From: Achromobacter insuavis
GTDB taxonomy: Bacteria; Pseudomonadota; Gammaproteobacteria; Burkholderiales; Burkholderiaceae_B
NCBI RefSeq assembly: GCF_902859645.1
Contig: NZ_CADIJR010000011.1
Coordinates: forward strand, 57,309-121,308
Length of the DNA stretch: 64,000 nt
Direction of reading: 5' to 3'
In this document: positions 35,037-43,528 of the stretch, piece by piece
Numbering within the stretch: the first letter of the stretch is position 1
How the letters are laid out: every line of letters starts with the position of its first letter
Notes under the pieces: generated by a model
The model's input: the letters and a program-made list of their open reading frames with translations, nothing else
What the model was told of the DNA's origin: nothing
Databases searched by the model: none
Position numbers and translations under genes: made by a program

Positions 35037-35060
35037 AATAGTGCAAGGAATAGTGCAAGG
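35037..35060. repeat. two tandem 12-bp repeats upstream of guaB
   Basis: AATAGTGCAAGG occurs twice head to tail without a mismatch, 57 bp upstream of the guaB -35 box. It may be a duplicated regulator site or a chance slip duplication. Confidence 0.6.
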
Positions 35061-35076
35061 TCGCAACGCCTATTGA

Positions 35077-36630
<1,554 letters not shown>

Positions 36631-36663
36631 TCCCCGTACAGTCAACTACAATGTCATGCATCG

Positions 36664-36717
36664 CGCACCGGCAGAACCGCAAAATCAGTCAGCGGGTCTG
36701 CCGGTGCGGTTTTATTT
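36664..36717 (+). terminator. terminator/attenuator between guaB and guaA
   Basis: 17-bp stem with one mismatch (36664-36680 with 36692-36708), 11-nt loop, followed by GTTTTATTT. It ends guaB transcripts or tunes read-through into guaA, which starts 34 bp on. No separate strong promoter for guaA was seen, so partial read-through seems needed. Confidence 0.7.
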
Positions 36718-36750
36718 ACTGCGGTTTCATTCATTACCGGTAGAGTCTCC

Positions 36751-38343
36751 ATGCACCAGCGCATCCTCATTCTCGACTACGGTTCGCAAGTCACCCAACT
36801 GATCGCCCGCCGCGTCCGCGAAGCCGGCGTCTACTCCGAAGTGCATCCCGGCGACGTCGACGATGCCTTCATCCGCGACCAGATGGCGCAGGGCCTGAAG
36901 GGCATCATCCTGTCCGGCAGCCACGCATCGGCCTACGAAGAAGGCTCCATGCGCGTGCCGCACGCCGTGTTCGAGCTGGGCGTGCCCGTGCTGGGCATCT
37001 GTTATGGCATGCAGTCCATGGCGCAACAGCTGGGCGGCGTGGTCAGCTTCTCCGACCACCGCGAATTCGGCTACGCCGAAGTCCGCGCCCACGGCCACAC
37101 CAAGCTGCTGGAAGGCCTGGAAGACTTCGCCACCGCCGAAGGCCACGGCATGCTCAAGGTCTGGATGAGCCACGGCGACAAGGTCACCGAGCTGCCCCCG
37201 GGCTTCAAGCTGATGGCCTCCACGCCGTCCTGCCCCATCGCCGGCATGGCCGACGAAGAGCGCCGCTTCTACGCCGTGCAGTTCCACCCCGAAGTCACGC
37301 ACACCGTGCAAGGCAAGGCCATGCTGGCCCGCTTCGTCAACGAGATCTGCGAATGCCAGGGCGACTGGAACATGCCCGACTACGTCGCCGAAGCCGTCGC
37401 CCGCATCCGCGAGCAGGTCGGTGAAGACGAAGTCATCCTCGGCCTGTCCGGCGGCGTCGACTCGTCGGTGGCCGCGGCCCTGATCCACAAGGCCATCGGC
37501 GACCAGCTGACCTGCGTCTTCGTCGACCACGGCCTCTTGCGCCTGGACGAAGGCAAGCAGGTCATGCAGACCTTCGCCGAGAACATGGGCGTCAAGATCA
37601 TCCACGTCGACGCCACCGCCCAGTTCATGGGCAAGCTGTCCGGCGTGGCCGACCCCGAAGCCAAGCGCAAGATCATCGGCCGCGAATTCGTCGAAGTGTT
37701 CCAGGAACAAGCCGGCAAGCAGAAGAGCGCCAAGTGGCTGGCCCAGGGCACCATCTACCCCGACGTCATCGAATCGGCCGGCGCCAAGACCGGCAAGGCC
37801 ACCTCGATCAAGTCGCACCACAACGTCGGCGGCCTGCCGGACACGTTGAACCTGCAGCTGCTGGAACCCCTGCGCGAACTGTTCAAGGACGAAGTCCGCG
37901 AACTCGGCGTGGCCCTCGGCCTGCCGCCGCAGATGGTCTACCGCCATCCGTTCCCGGGCCCGGGCCTGGGCGTGCGCATCCTGGGCGAAGTCAAGCACGA
38001 GTACGCCGAGCTGCTGCGCCGCGCGGATGCGATCTTCATCGAAGAACTGCGCAATACCAAGGACGAGGCCAGCGGCCTGACCTGGTACGAGCTGACCTCG
38101 CAAGCCTTTGCCGTGTTCCTGCCGGTGAAGTCGGTGGGGGTGATGGGGGATGGCCGTACGTATGAATACGTCGTGGCCCTGCGTGCTGTGCAGACGTTTG
38201 ACTTCATGACGGCTGATTGGGCGCCGTTGCCGCATCCGTTGCTGGCTCGGGTTTCCTCGCGGATTATTAATGAAGTGCGGGGGATCAACCGGGTGGTGTA
38301 TGACGTGTCGAGCAAGCCGCCTGCGACGATTGAGTGGGAGTGA
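36751..38343 (+). CDS. guaA: GMP synthase (glutamine-hydrolysing)
   Basis: 530 residues. Amidates XMP to GMP with ATP and glutamine. Class I amidotransferase domain (1-~195): [20 protein letters not shown], catalytic Cys84 in [17 protein letters not shown], and His/Glu in [16 protein letters not shown]-pyrophosphatase domain: PP-loop [19 protein letters not shown], then YPDVIESAG and [10 protein letters not shown]; dimerisation domain with [19 protein letters not shown], and the C-terminal end KPPATIEWE. The gene's 3' end is a known integration site for genomic islands, consistent with accessory genes downstream, although no integrase is present here. Confidence 0.97.
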   Translation: MHQRILILDYGSQVTQLIARRVREAGVYSEVHPGDVDDAFIRDQMAQGLKGIILSGSHASAYEEGSMRVPHAVFELGVPVLGICYGMQSMAQQLGGVVSFSDHREFGYAEVRAHGHTKLLEGLEDFATAEGHGMLKVWMSHGDKVTELPPGFKLMASTPSCPIAGMADEERRFYAVQFHPEVTHTVQGKAMLARFVNEICECQGDWNMPDYVAEAVARIREQVGEDEVILGLSGGVDSSVAAALIHKAIGDQLTCVFVDHGLLRLDEGKQVMQTFAENMGVKIIHVDATAQFMGKLSGVADPEAKRKIIGREFVEVFQEQAGKQKSAKWLAQGTIYPDVIESAGAKTGKATSIKSHHNVGGLPDTLNLQLLEPLRELFKDEVRELGVALGLPPQMVYRHPFPGPGLGVRILGEVKHEYAELLRRADAIFIEELRNTKDEASGLTWYELTSQAFAVFLPVKSVGVMGDGRTYEYVVALRAVQTFDFMTADWAPLPHPLLARVSSRIINEVRGINRVVYDVSSKPPATIEWE

Positions 38344-38361
38344 TCCCGCGTCGCTCTGCGA

Positions 38362-38405
38362 ACGGTAAATGAAAAAGGCGCTTCGGCGCCTTTTTCATTT
38401 ACCGT
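38362..38405 (+). terminator. Rho-independent terminator after guaA
   Basis: A perfect 20-bp stem (38362-38381 with 38386-38405) capped by the stable TTCG tetraloop. The G/C core is flanked by A-run and T-run, so it works in both directions. Very strong. Confidence 0.92.
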
Positions 38406-38605
38406 GCTTTCCGACGGAGGGCTACCCGGCCGTCACCAATCCAGGCTGTAGCTTACCGCTGTCGTCGTCACCAAACGGCAGGAGGCTGCGTTCACGCGCT
38501 TGTTGGATGCGGTCGGGAGCGAGCAGCTGGTCGCGCAGGAAACCTTGGCAACTACACTAATGCCCAAACGGCTCGAATCCAATCCATGCTGCTCGAGGGG
38601 GAGTA

Positions 38606-39214
38606 ATGCAGGCAAAAGACGCACGTGCCAGATGGCAGGCAGAGCAGTTGCAATTGGCCGGAAGGCATCTTCTCGACGCCGCCAAGTCCATGAGGATGGG
38701 TCCTATGCCGGAATCGCCGTTCGGACGCACTGATGAGGGCTTTGAGGACTATCGAGGCATTACGCTCGCTGAAGCGGTCCGCTACCTGAGCATCGAAAGG
38801 GTCGATCTCTCCGACGCCGTGTTCAAGGACGGGGCCAGCATCAATGAGTCCGAGGCAAAGGGATGCAAGTTTGAGCGCATCGATATGCGTAACGTGTTTG
38901 TGCGAAGGAAATTCGATTCGTGCGGCTTTGTCGGCGCGAAGCTCAATGGGGCGCGGTTGGGCGGGGAATTCATTGGCTGTGACTTCTCGCGTTCGAATCT
39001 ATCCAGGTCCTTTGCGACGGACTGCAAGTTCGTTGATTGCAAATTTGCCGGGGCAAATCTCTCGGGCATTCATTTCATCAGTTGTGTATTCGATGGGTGT
39101 GACTTCACGGGAGTGAAGGTCATGTCTGGATCAGTTGCGAGGAGCAGGTTTGTGGGCGGTATTGCCCTGGAGCAGCTGCAAGGCTGTATCACGGATGGGG
39201 TCGTGATTCGTTAG
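38606..39214 (+). CDS. pentapeptide-repeat protein
   Basis: 202 residues from the ATG at 38606, with GAGGGGGAG upstream. After a helical N-terminus (DARARWQAEQLQLAGRHLLD) pentapeptide units run from ~75 to ~190: VDLSDAVFKDGAS, CKFERIDMRN, FVGAKLNGARLGG, CDFSRSNLSRS, CKFVDCKFAGANLSGIHF, CVFDGCDFTGVKV. The fold is a right-handed quadrilateral beta-helix. Such proteins bind partners, some protect DNA gyrase. No cargo domain; function unknown. Upstream (38406-38605) is non-coding apart from weak fragments. Confidence 0.8.
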   Translation: MQAKDARARWQAEQLQLAGRHLLDAAKSMRMGPMPESPFGRTDEGFEDYRGITLAEAVRYLSIERVDLSDAVFKDGASINESEAKGCKFERIDMRNVFVRRKFDSCGFVGAKLNGARLGGEFIGCDFSRSNLSRSFATDCKFVDCKFAGANLSGIHFISCVFDGCDFTGVKVMSGSVARSRFVGGIALEQLQGCITDGVVIR

Positions 39215-39247
39215 GGCCAAACGCCCCAGCGGGGCCGTCACCCCTGC

Positions 39248-39808
39248 TTATTGCATCAGCCGGGCCAACTCAGTCAATGCCCGTTCGACGTCGGAAGCAA
39301 ATTCTGCGAAATCCGTGGTCGGATTCAAGGGGCCGTCATGCCGGATAACCTCGTCCGACAGGGTGATCGCCGGTGCTGTCGTGACAACACGCATCTTCAA
39401 TGCCTCGGCTACCTGTCGCAGTTGATTGGCGCATTTGGTTCCGCCGTGTCCTCCGTATGTCACGATGGCCGTTGGCTTCGTCCGCCATTCGTCATAGAGG
39501 TGATCGATCGCGTTCTTTAGCGCGGCGGGGTAGCCCCAGTTGTACTGCGGTGTGACAAAGACCACGGCGTCGCAGGCTGAGATTTTCTCGCTCCATGCGT
39601 GCGTGTGGGGCTGGGCATACGGTGCGCCCAGGGCAGGCAATCCCGGCTCGTCGTCCATGGGCAGGTGCCAGGCTTTCAGGTCTACGATCTCGTAGGTCGA
39701 GTCCGTGCAAGTCCCGCCAATATCGGCGACCCATTGTGCGATCCTGGGGCAATTTCTTCCTGCCCGTGTGCTGCCCATGATAACGAGCACCAATGTTGAT
39801 TGGCTCAT
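39248..39808 (-). CDS. NADPH-dependent FMN reductase family protein
   Basis: 186 residues. Flavodoxin-like: VLVIMGSTRAGRNCPRIAQW (FMN phosphate site), VVFVTPQYNWGYPAALKNAIDHLYDEW (the family's YNxxxPxxLKNAIDxL motif), and AIVTYGGHGGTKCANQLRQV. These enzymes reduce FMN, quinones or azo dyes using NAD(P)H. It is just upstream, on the same strand, of nothing intact: only the remnant of an MFS gene lies beyond its start. Confidence 0.88.
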   Translation of the reverse strand: MSQSTLVLVIMGSTRAGRNCPRIAQWVADIGGTCTDSTYEIVDLKAWHLPMDDEPGLPALGAPYAQPHTHAWSEKISACDAVVFVTPQYNWGYPAALKNAIDHLYDEWRTKPTAIVTYGGHGGTKCANQLRQVAEALKMRVVTTAPAITLSDEVIRHDGPLNPTTDFAEFASDVERALTELARLMQ

Positions 39809-39818
39809 CGCTTATCCC

Positions 39819-40040
39819 CTAGTTTGTTGAAGTCAACTTCGTTGCGGACCGTGCCGGTGCCATCAACGGAACGAAGCACAGTGCCGATAGCCCGACTGCG
39901 GCCATGAAGACGAAAGCGTCGGCATAAGCGAGCGTTTTGGCTTGCTGTGCAGCCGTTTGTGCGAGTAGCGCTTCGGCCATGCTACGCGCTTGCGTGGCTT
40001 GCGCCCCTCGCTGAATAAGTGCAGCGGTCACGGACGTCAT
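39819..40040 (-). pseudogene. C-terminal remnant of an EmrB-type MFS transporter
   Basis: 73 residues that resemble only the end of a 14-TM DHA2/EmrB drug pump: TAALIQRGAQATQARSMAEALL, then QQAKTLAYADAFVFMAAVGLSALCFVPLMAP, the last TM helix. An in-frame TAG is 2 codons upstream of the first ATG, and no further transporter sequence is found beyond it. So it is a leftover of a deleted gene, truncated where the next accessory segment begins. Confidence 0.65.
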
Positions 40041-40055
40041 CTGGCCCTAACCGCG

Positions 40056-40081
40056 AATTTGTCCAGGATCTCCGACAAATT
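40056..40081. repeat. inverted repeat, possible operator
   Basis: Perfect 8-bp arms AATTTGTC / GACAAATT separated by 10 bp, the geometry of a TetR-type operator. It lies next to the broken end of the MFS pump remnant and may be left from its former control region. Confidence 0.45.
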
Positions 40082-40142
40082 TAGAGAACCACTTCGAAGA
40101 CATGACCATGAGTCCTGCGATCCGAAATCGCAGTGGGTCCCT

Positions 40143-40871
40143 TTAACCCCGCGGGCTTGGGATGCCCGTTGATTGCAGACCTTTGATGACCCTCAGCGCC
40201 GACGATAAGGCATAGTGTTGTTGTGAGAAGTCATATGAGCGGCCGCCATCAACGGAAAGATTCAAATAATATCCGCGCTGATGCACGTCAGGGACTTTGA
40301 CGCTCATGGAAAATGAATCCCCAATCATCGCGGGATAACGAGAGAAGAACTCCCCGATTCGCGCACGAACCTTGGGGCCGATTCTGACCTCAGGATCAAG
40401 CAACGATTCCACTTCGATTTGGAACAGTTCAACGCCCGCTCGCACGAGGGCGTCCATATGCGAAGCTCTGTCCAGCAGCGAAAGATCGTCCTTGAGCAAG
40501 AAAAGTCCGTTGGCAATTTTGCCCACATCCAGTCTCGACAGCGCATCCAGCTGCGCCAGGCTCAATTCGGTTTTTTCCGGATCCACAACCGTGAACTCCA
40601 GATAGCGAGGCTTCAACTCTGCAATGATCTGCCTGCAAAACCCAATGTCATCGACGCCGCCAACCGGATGGACGGCATGCGCGCAATCGAGCACGCTGCC
40701 GAGGCGCCTGCACTGATCCAGGTCCAGCGCGCTCGCGCAGGATGAACGCGCCACGACAAAGCCTGCGATGTCGATCGAACCCAGTTTTTCAGCCTCGGAA
40801 ATCGACCTTATTTGATTGACTTTTATCACTTCCACCTCTGCCAGATCGGCCATAGCCATGTCGATGTTCAA
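40143..40871 (-). CDS. hypothetical protein, 242 aa, third gene of an unrecognised cassette
   Basis: Start is a TTG at 40871, overlapping the TGA of the 54-residue gene; ATGs at 40859 and 40853 are alternatives. The sequence is soluble and mixed alpha/beta: DLAEVEVIKVNQIRSISEAE, DIAGFVVARSSCASALDLDQ, LKPRYLEFTVVDPEKTELSL, FSRYPAMIGDSFSMSVKVPD, YYLNLSVDGGRSYDFSQQHY. No family recognised. Context with a secreted protein and a tiny protein suggests a three-part unit. Confidence 0.6.
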   Translation of the reverse strand: MNIDMAMADLAEVEVIKVNQIRSISEAEKLGSIDIAGFVVARSSCASALDLDQCRRLGSVLDCAHAVHPVGGVDDIGFCRQIIAELKPRYLEFTVVDPEKTELSLAQLDALSRLDVGKIANGLFLLKDDLSLLDRASHMDALVRAGVELFQIEVESLLDPEVRIGPKVRARIGEFFSRYPAMIGDSFSMSVKVPDVHQRGYYLNLSVDGGRSYDFSQQHYALSSALRVIKGLQSTGIPSPRG

Positions 40872-41032
40872 TCCCGCCAACCTATCGATGCCGCCTCTCG
40901 CTTGAGCGCAGCCATGAATGACGAAACATCGAGGCCCTTGAATTCATACTTGTTCAAGGACGCTTCAACATAGTCGAAGAAATGGCTGGCCACGATGGAT
41001 CTCTGCTGCGCCTCGCTGTATCCGCCTGGCAA
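40868..41032 (-). CDS. hypothetical 54-residue protein
   Basis: Short frame beginning with TTG at 41032, with CAGGA 7 bp upstream, and ending in a TGA that overlaps the next gene. Product: MPGGYSEAQQRSIVASHFFD, YVEASLNKYEFKGLDVSSFM, AALKREAASIGWRD. It is well behaved as a small helical protein and fills the gap exactly (12 bp after the previous stop). It is also in frame with that previous gene, separated by its TAG, so a single longer protein interrupted by one nonsense codon is the alternative. Confidence 0.5.
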   Translation of the reverse strand: MPGGYSEAQQRSIVASHFFDYVEASLNKYEFKGLDVSSFMAALKREAASIGWRD

Positions 41033-41044
41033 CTGGGCGTCCTG

Positions 41045-41674
41045 CTATTTGAACTGGATCCCTTTGATAGCCAGCATGGGTGAAAGCAGGCACGTGAACG
41101 TGACTGCGGCAAGGTCCGGTCCTGACGACTTGTAGAAAGCCGTGCCCTCTACCGCGATGTCGTATCGTTCCGCTTTCGTTCCCGCGATCGAGGCGCCTGA
41201 GCGATAGCGAGGGCCATCAATGCCAATTTCCACAACCGTGGAGTAAACGCTATGGTCGAAATCGGGACGGTTGATCTTCGCGGGGGCGGCATCCACGCAA
41301 ACCTTGGCCGCCATTGACTGGCCTTTGGGCGTATTGATTCCCGGTTTGAACTGTTGCGGACGAATCAAACGCCAATTGTTGCCCTCGGGGCTATATGAGG
41401 CAGGTTCGTACTTCCCGGTGCCTTTGCGAAGATAGCATTCGACCAGTTGCGGACTGATTCCATCTATTGCGATGAAAGTTGAATCTGGATTGAATGAGCG
41501 CGCGCTCTTGAGGTAGCGGGAGTCAATTTCAAACGGCACCGTCTTGCCGTTGGCGCGGGATGCGCAAAGCTCCTCTTTTTGTGGGTCATTGCCAATAGCA
41601 TCGTTCCGTATCATCTCGGCTTGGGCAAGGCATGAAAAAAACAGCAATCCAAAACCCAGTGGCAACCAGCGCAT
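41045..41674 (-). CDS. secreted hypothetical protein, 209 aa, first gene of cassette
   Basis: ATG at 41674. Signal peptide (MRWLPLGFGLLFFSCLAQAE). Mature protein has four or more Cys (ELCASRANG, VECYLRKGTG, AKVCVDAAP, FTCLLSPML) and is mostly beta. A Bacteria-wide family is not recognised. Stop TAG at 41045; the frame continues without other stops to 40868, see the 54-residue gene. Base composition is somewhat less G/C-biased than in housekeeping neighbours. Confidence 0.65.
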   Translation of the reverse strand: MRWLPLGFGLLFFSCLAQAEMIRNDAIGNDPQKEELCASRANGKTVPFEIDSRYLKSARSFNPDSTFIAIDGISPQLVECYLRKGTGKYEPASYSPEGNNWRLIRPQQFKPGINTPKGQSMAAKVCVDAAPAKINRPDFDHSVYSTVVEIGIDGPRYRSGASIAGTKAERYDIAVEGTAFYKSSGPDLAAVTFTCLLSPMLAIKGIQFK

Positions 41675-42204
41675 TCAATGTCTCCAGGTTGATCCGCACG
41701 ACGTGGGATTGGGCGAAAATACTATAGCTATTTCAAACTTCAATCAATTCGTTTGATATTGCAGTGCCTGCGCCGCCATGGGAGCTGTTGTCCCCGCGCC
41801 GTAGTAACCCGTTCGCCGAACGGGATAGCAAGCGGGGTCTTTTCTTCATCGGCCTATCCGTGATCTTCAGCTCTCATGACATGCCTCGCATGCAAAATCC
41901 CGGACAGGCCCTGAAAAGGCGCGGTTTTGGCACGATCTTCGACCACACCGCCACGTCGCCCTCGGGGCGTTTACATCAGTTAATGACTCGGTACAGAACG
42001 CAAGAGTCATGGGTCGGAACAGCCCGCCCCTTGCGGTACGATCTTCGCTCCTACCGCGTCCCCCTTTTGCGATACAGCCTTTCGAGCTATCACGGGCGCT
42101 GCCAAAAGCAGCTGTCGTTCCTTCGAAGGCCAACGCTTTGTCGTTCAACGGCAAGCCTGGTATCCATCCCCACGCTGAACAAATCACGAAAACGGAGAAA
42201 CCGA
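41675..42204. other. 530-bp non-coding region with structured element
   Basis: Divergent control region between the cassette (minus) and the secreted-protein gene at 42205 (+). It contains a nested hairpin at 41792-41837. Open frames here give no plausible protein and read as low-complexity, so I treat it as a leader or regulatory region. Confidence 0.4.
41792..41837 (+). repeat. nested hairpin in long leader
   Basis: Outer arms CCCCGC / GCGGGG enclose a perfect inner stem CCCGTTC-gcc-GAACGGG (41808-41824); the run TCTTTTCTT follows on the + strand. It may be a terminator of a short leader RNA or an attenuator for the gene at 42205. It does not match a riboswitch I know. Confidence 0.4.
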
Positions 42205-43341
42205 ATGCACGTAAAGGTTCTTGCACTGTGTTTGATGACAGGCTTCGCCACTTCCGCCGCGGCCCAAGACAGCACCCAAACCCTGCAACAAGCCTTGAAG
42301 CAGATTCCCCAGGTCGTCCTCTCCGCGCCGGCGGCGATGCAGGTGCTTTTCCTGGACGTGCAAGCCTGGCGATCGCTGGAAAAAACCGGCCCTTCCGCGG
42401 ACGGCATGCGCCGCCTGTCCATTGCGCAACCGATCCGTCCGCTCGAATCCATCGGGTTTGGCCTGGAGCCGTGGTCGGCCAACGCCAAGGTCCCGTTCGA
42501 CGAGGTCTCCTATTTCGCCGGATTTGGCCAGGCGCCCTCGAATATCAGCTATTGGGGATTGAAGGACAAGAAGGCCGTCGGGACATTGGTTGCCAGCCTG
42601 AAGCAGGGCGATTTCGCCGCGGTCGACGGCGATGCGCCGGGCCTCATCGCCAATGATGGCGAAGGCAAGATGAACATGCAGAAGGCCAATCAGAAGGATC
42701 CCTGGCGCGGCATGATGGGCAAGGCCAGCTTTGTGCTGCCGCTCGATACCGCGTTGATCCAGGCGTCGTCGGCAACGGGCATGAAGATACTGGCCCAGCC
42801 TGCGCCGTCGGTGGCGGATAGCGAAGTCGTGGCCGCCTCGCTTGCCGGCCTGAAGGAGGGCGTGCCCGGGGACCGAGGCCGGATCGTGCAGGCCGCGGTC
42901 ATCTCGCCCATCATGGGTCTGGCCGCCGTGGATCCCGCGAAGGTGTTGTTGTCGACCAATGGCGATGCGGATATCGCCAAGCAGAATCTCAAGGCCGCCG
43001 TCGAGGCGAATGGCCGGGGCATTCCGCCTTATTTCTCGGGGGTTCTGGCCGATGCCCAGATCAACAATCTGCCCGCGATCGTGATTTCCCTGGCTTACGC
43101 CGATTGCGCCACGGCCAAGCAGGCCGTGGATGGGGTCAGCGCCGCCTGGAAGGAAAGCATGGCTGGTGCGAAGGATGCCAAGGTTGCCGGCACGACGGTC
43201 CAGGCCGGCAAGCTGTGCGCAGCGGTGGTGAGAGTGACTGCGCCGAAGGCGGAGAACGCCGGCAATCCGGTGCTGGCCGAGGTGATGAATCGCTATATGC
43301 GGCGCGAATTCACCGTCCTGCAGATTGGCGCGGCGCGCTGA
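42205..43341 (+). CDS. secreted hypothetical protein, 378 aa
   Basis: ATG at 42205, ACGGAG upstream. Signal peptide (MHVKVLALCLMTGFATSAAA). The mature protein is Ala-rich, alpha/beta: TLQQALKQIPQVVLSAPAAM, VLFLDVQAWRSLEKTGPSAD, FDEVSYFAGFGQAPSNISYW, GLIANDGEGKMNMQKAN, and INNLPAIVISLAYADCATAK. Only two or three Cys. No known domain recognised; a periplasmic protein with a two-lobed fold is possible. It ends before a strong bidirectional terminator and probably is monocistronic. Confidence 0.7.
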   Translation: MHVKVLALCLMTGFATSAAAQDSTQTLQQALKQIPQVVLSAPAAMQVLFLDVQAWRSLEKTGPSADGMRRLSIAQPIRPLESIGFGLEPWSANAKVPFDEVSYFAGFGQAPSNISYWGLKDKKAVGTLVASLKQGDFAAVDGDAPGLIANDGEGKMNMQKANQKDPWRGMMGKASFVLPLDTALIQASSATGMKILAQPAPSVADSEVVAASLAGLKEGVPGDRGRIVQAAVISPIMGLAAVDPAKVLLSTNGDADIAKQNLKAAVEANGRGIPPYFSGVLADAQINNLPAIVISLAYADCATAKQAVDGVSAAWKESMAGAKDAKVAGTTVQAGKLCAAVVRVTAPKAENAGNPVLAEVMNRYMRREFTVLQIGAAR

Positions 43342-43414
43342 GCAAGGTCGCGGTAGACAGGCGGTCTGATGGTGATTGGGGCGCTTAGCTCCGCGGTCAG
43401 ATCAACGGGAGTTG

Positions 43415-43442
43415 AAAAAAAGGCGCGAAAGCGCCTTTTTTT
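43415..43442. terminator. bidirectional Rho-independent terminator
   Basis: Stem AAAAAAAGGCGC-gaaa-GCGCCTTTTTTT. It serves the + strand gene ending at 43341 and the minus-strand helicase gene ending at 43529. Confidence 0.85.
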
Positions 43443-43528
43443 GATAGTGGGAAAGGTGGTTAACACGATTCCGATTCCGCTGGCGGTGCTGGTATTGAAG
43501 GAGGATTGGTTCGCCCGCCAGAGCGAAG

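Noticed and set aside
38280-38345. guaA end as an attachment site with a copy downstream
   Set aside because: Looked for a second copy of the last ~12 bases of guaA in the window; none seen.
38369-38605. Small frames between guaA and the pentapeptide gene
   Set aside because: They include the terminator stem or lack start signals; no family.
41764-42204. 525-residue version of the protein at 42205 with an upstream extension
   Set aside because: The extension buries a clear signal peptide and reads as non-coding, low-quality sequence.
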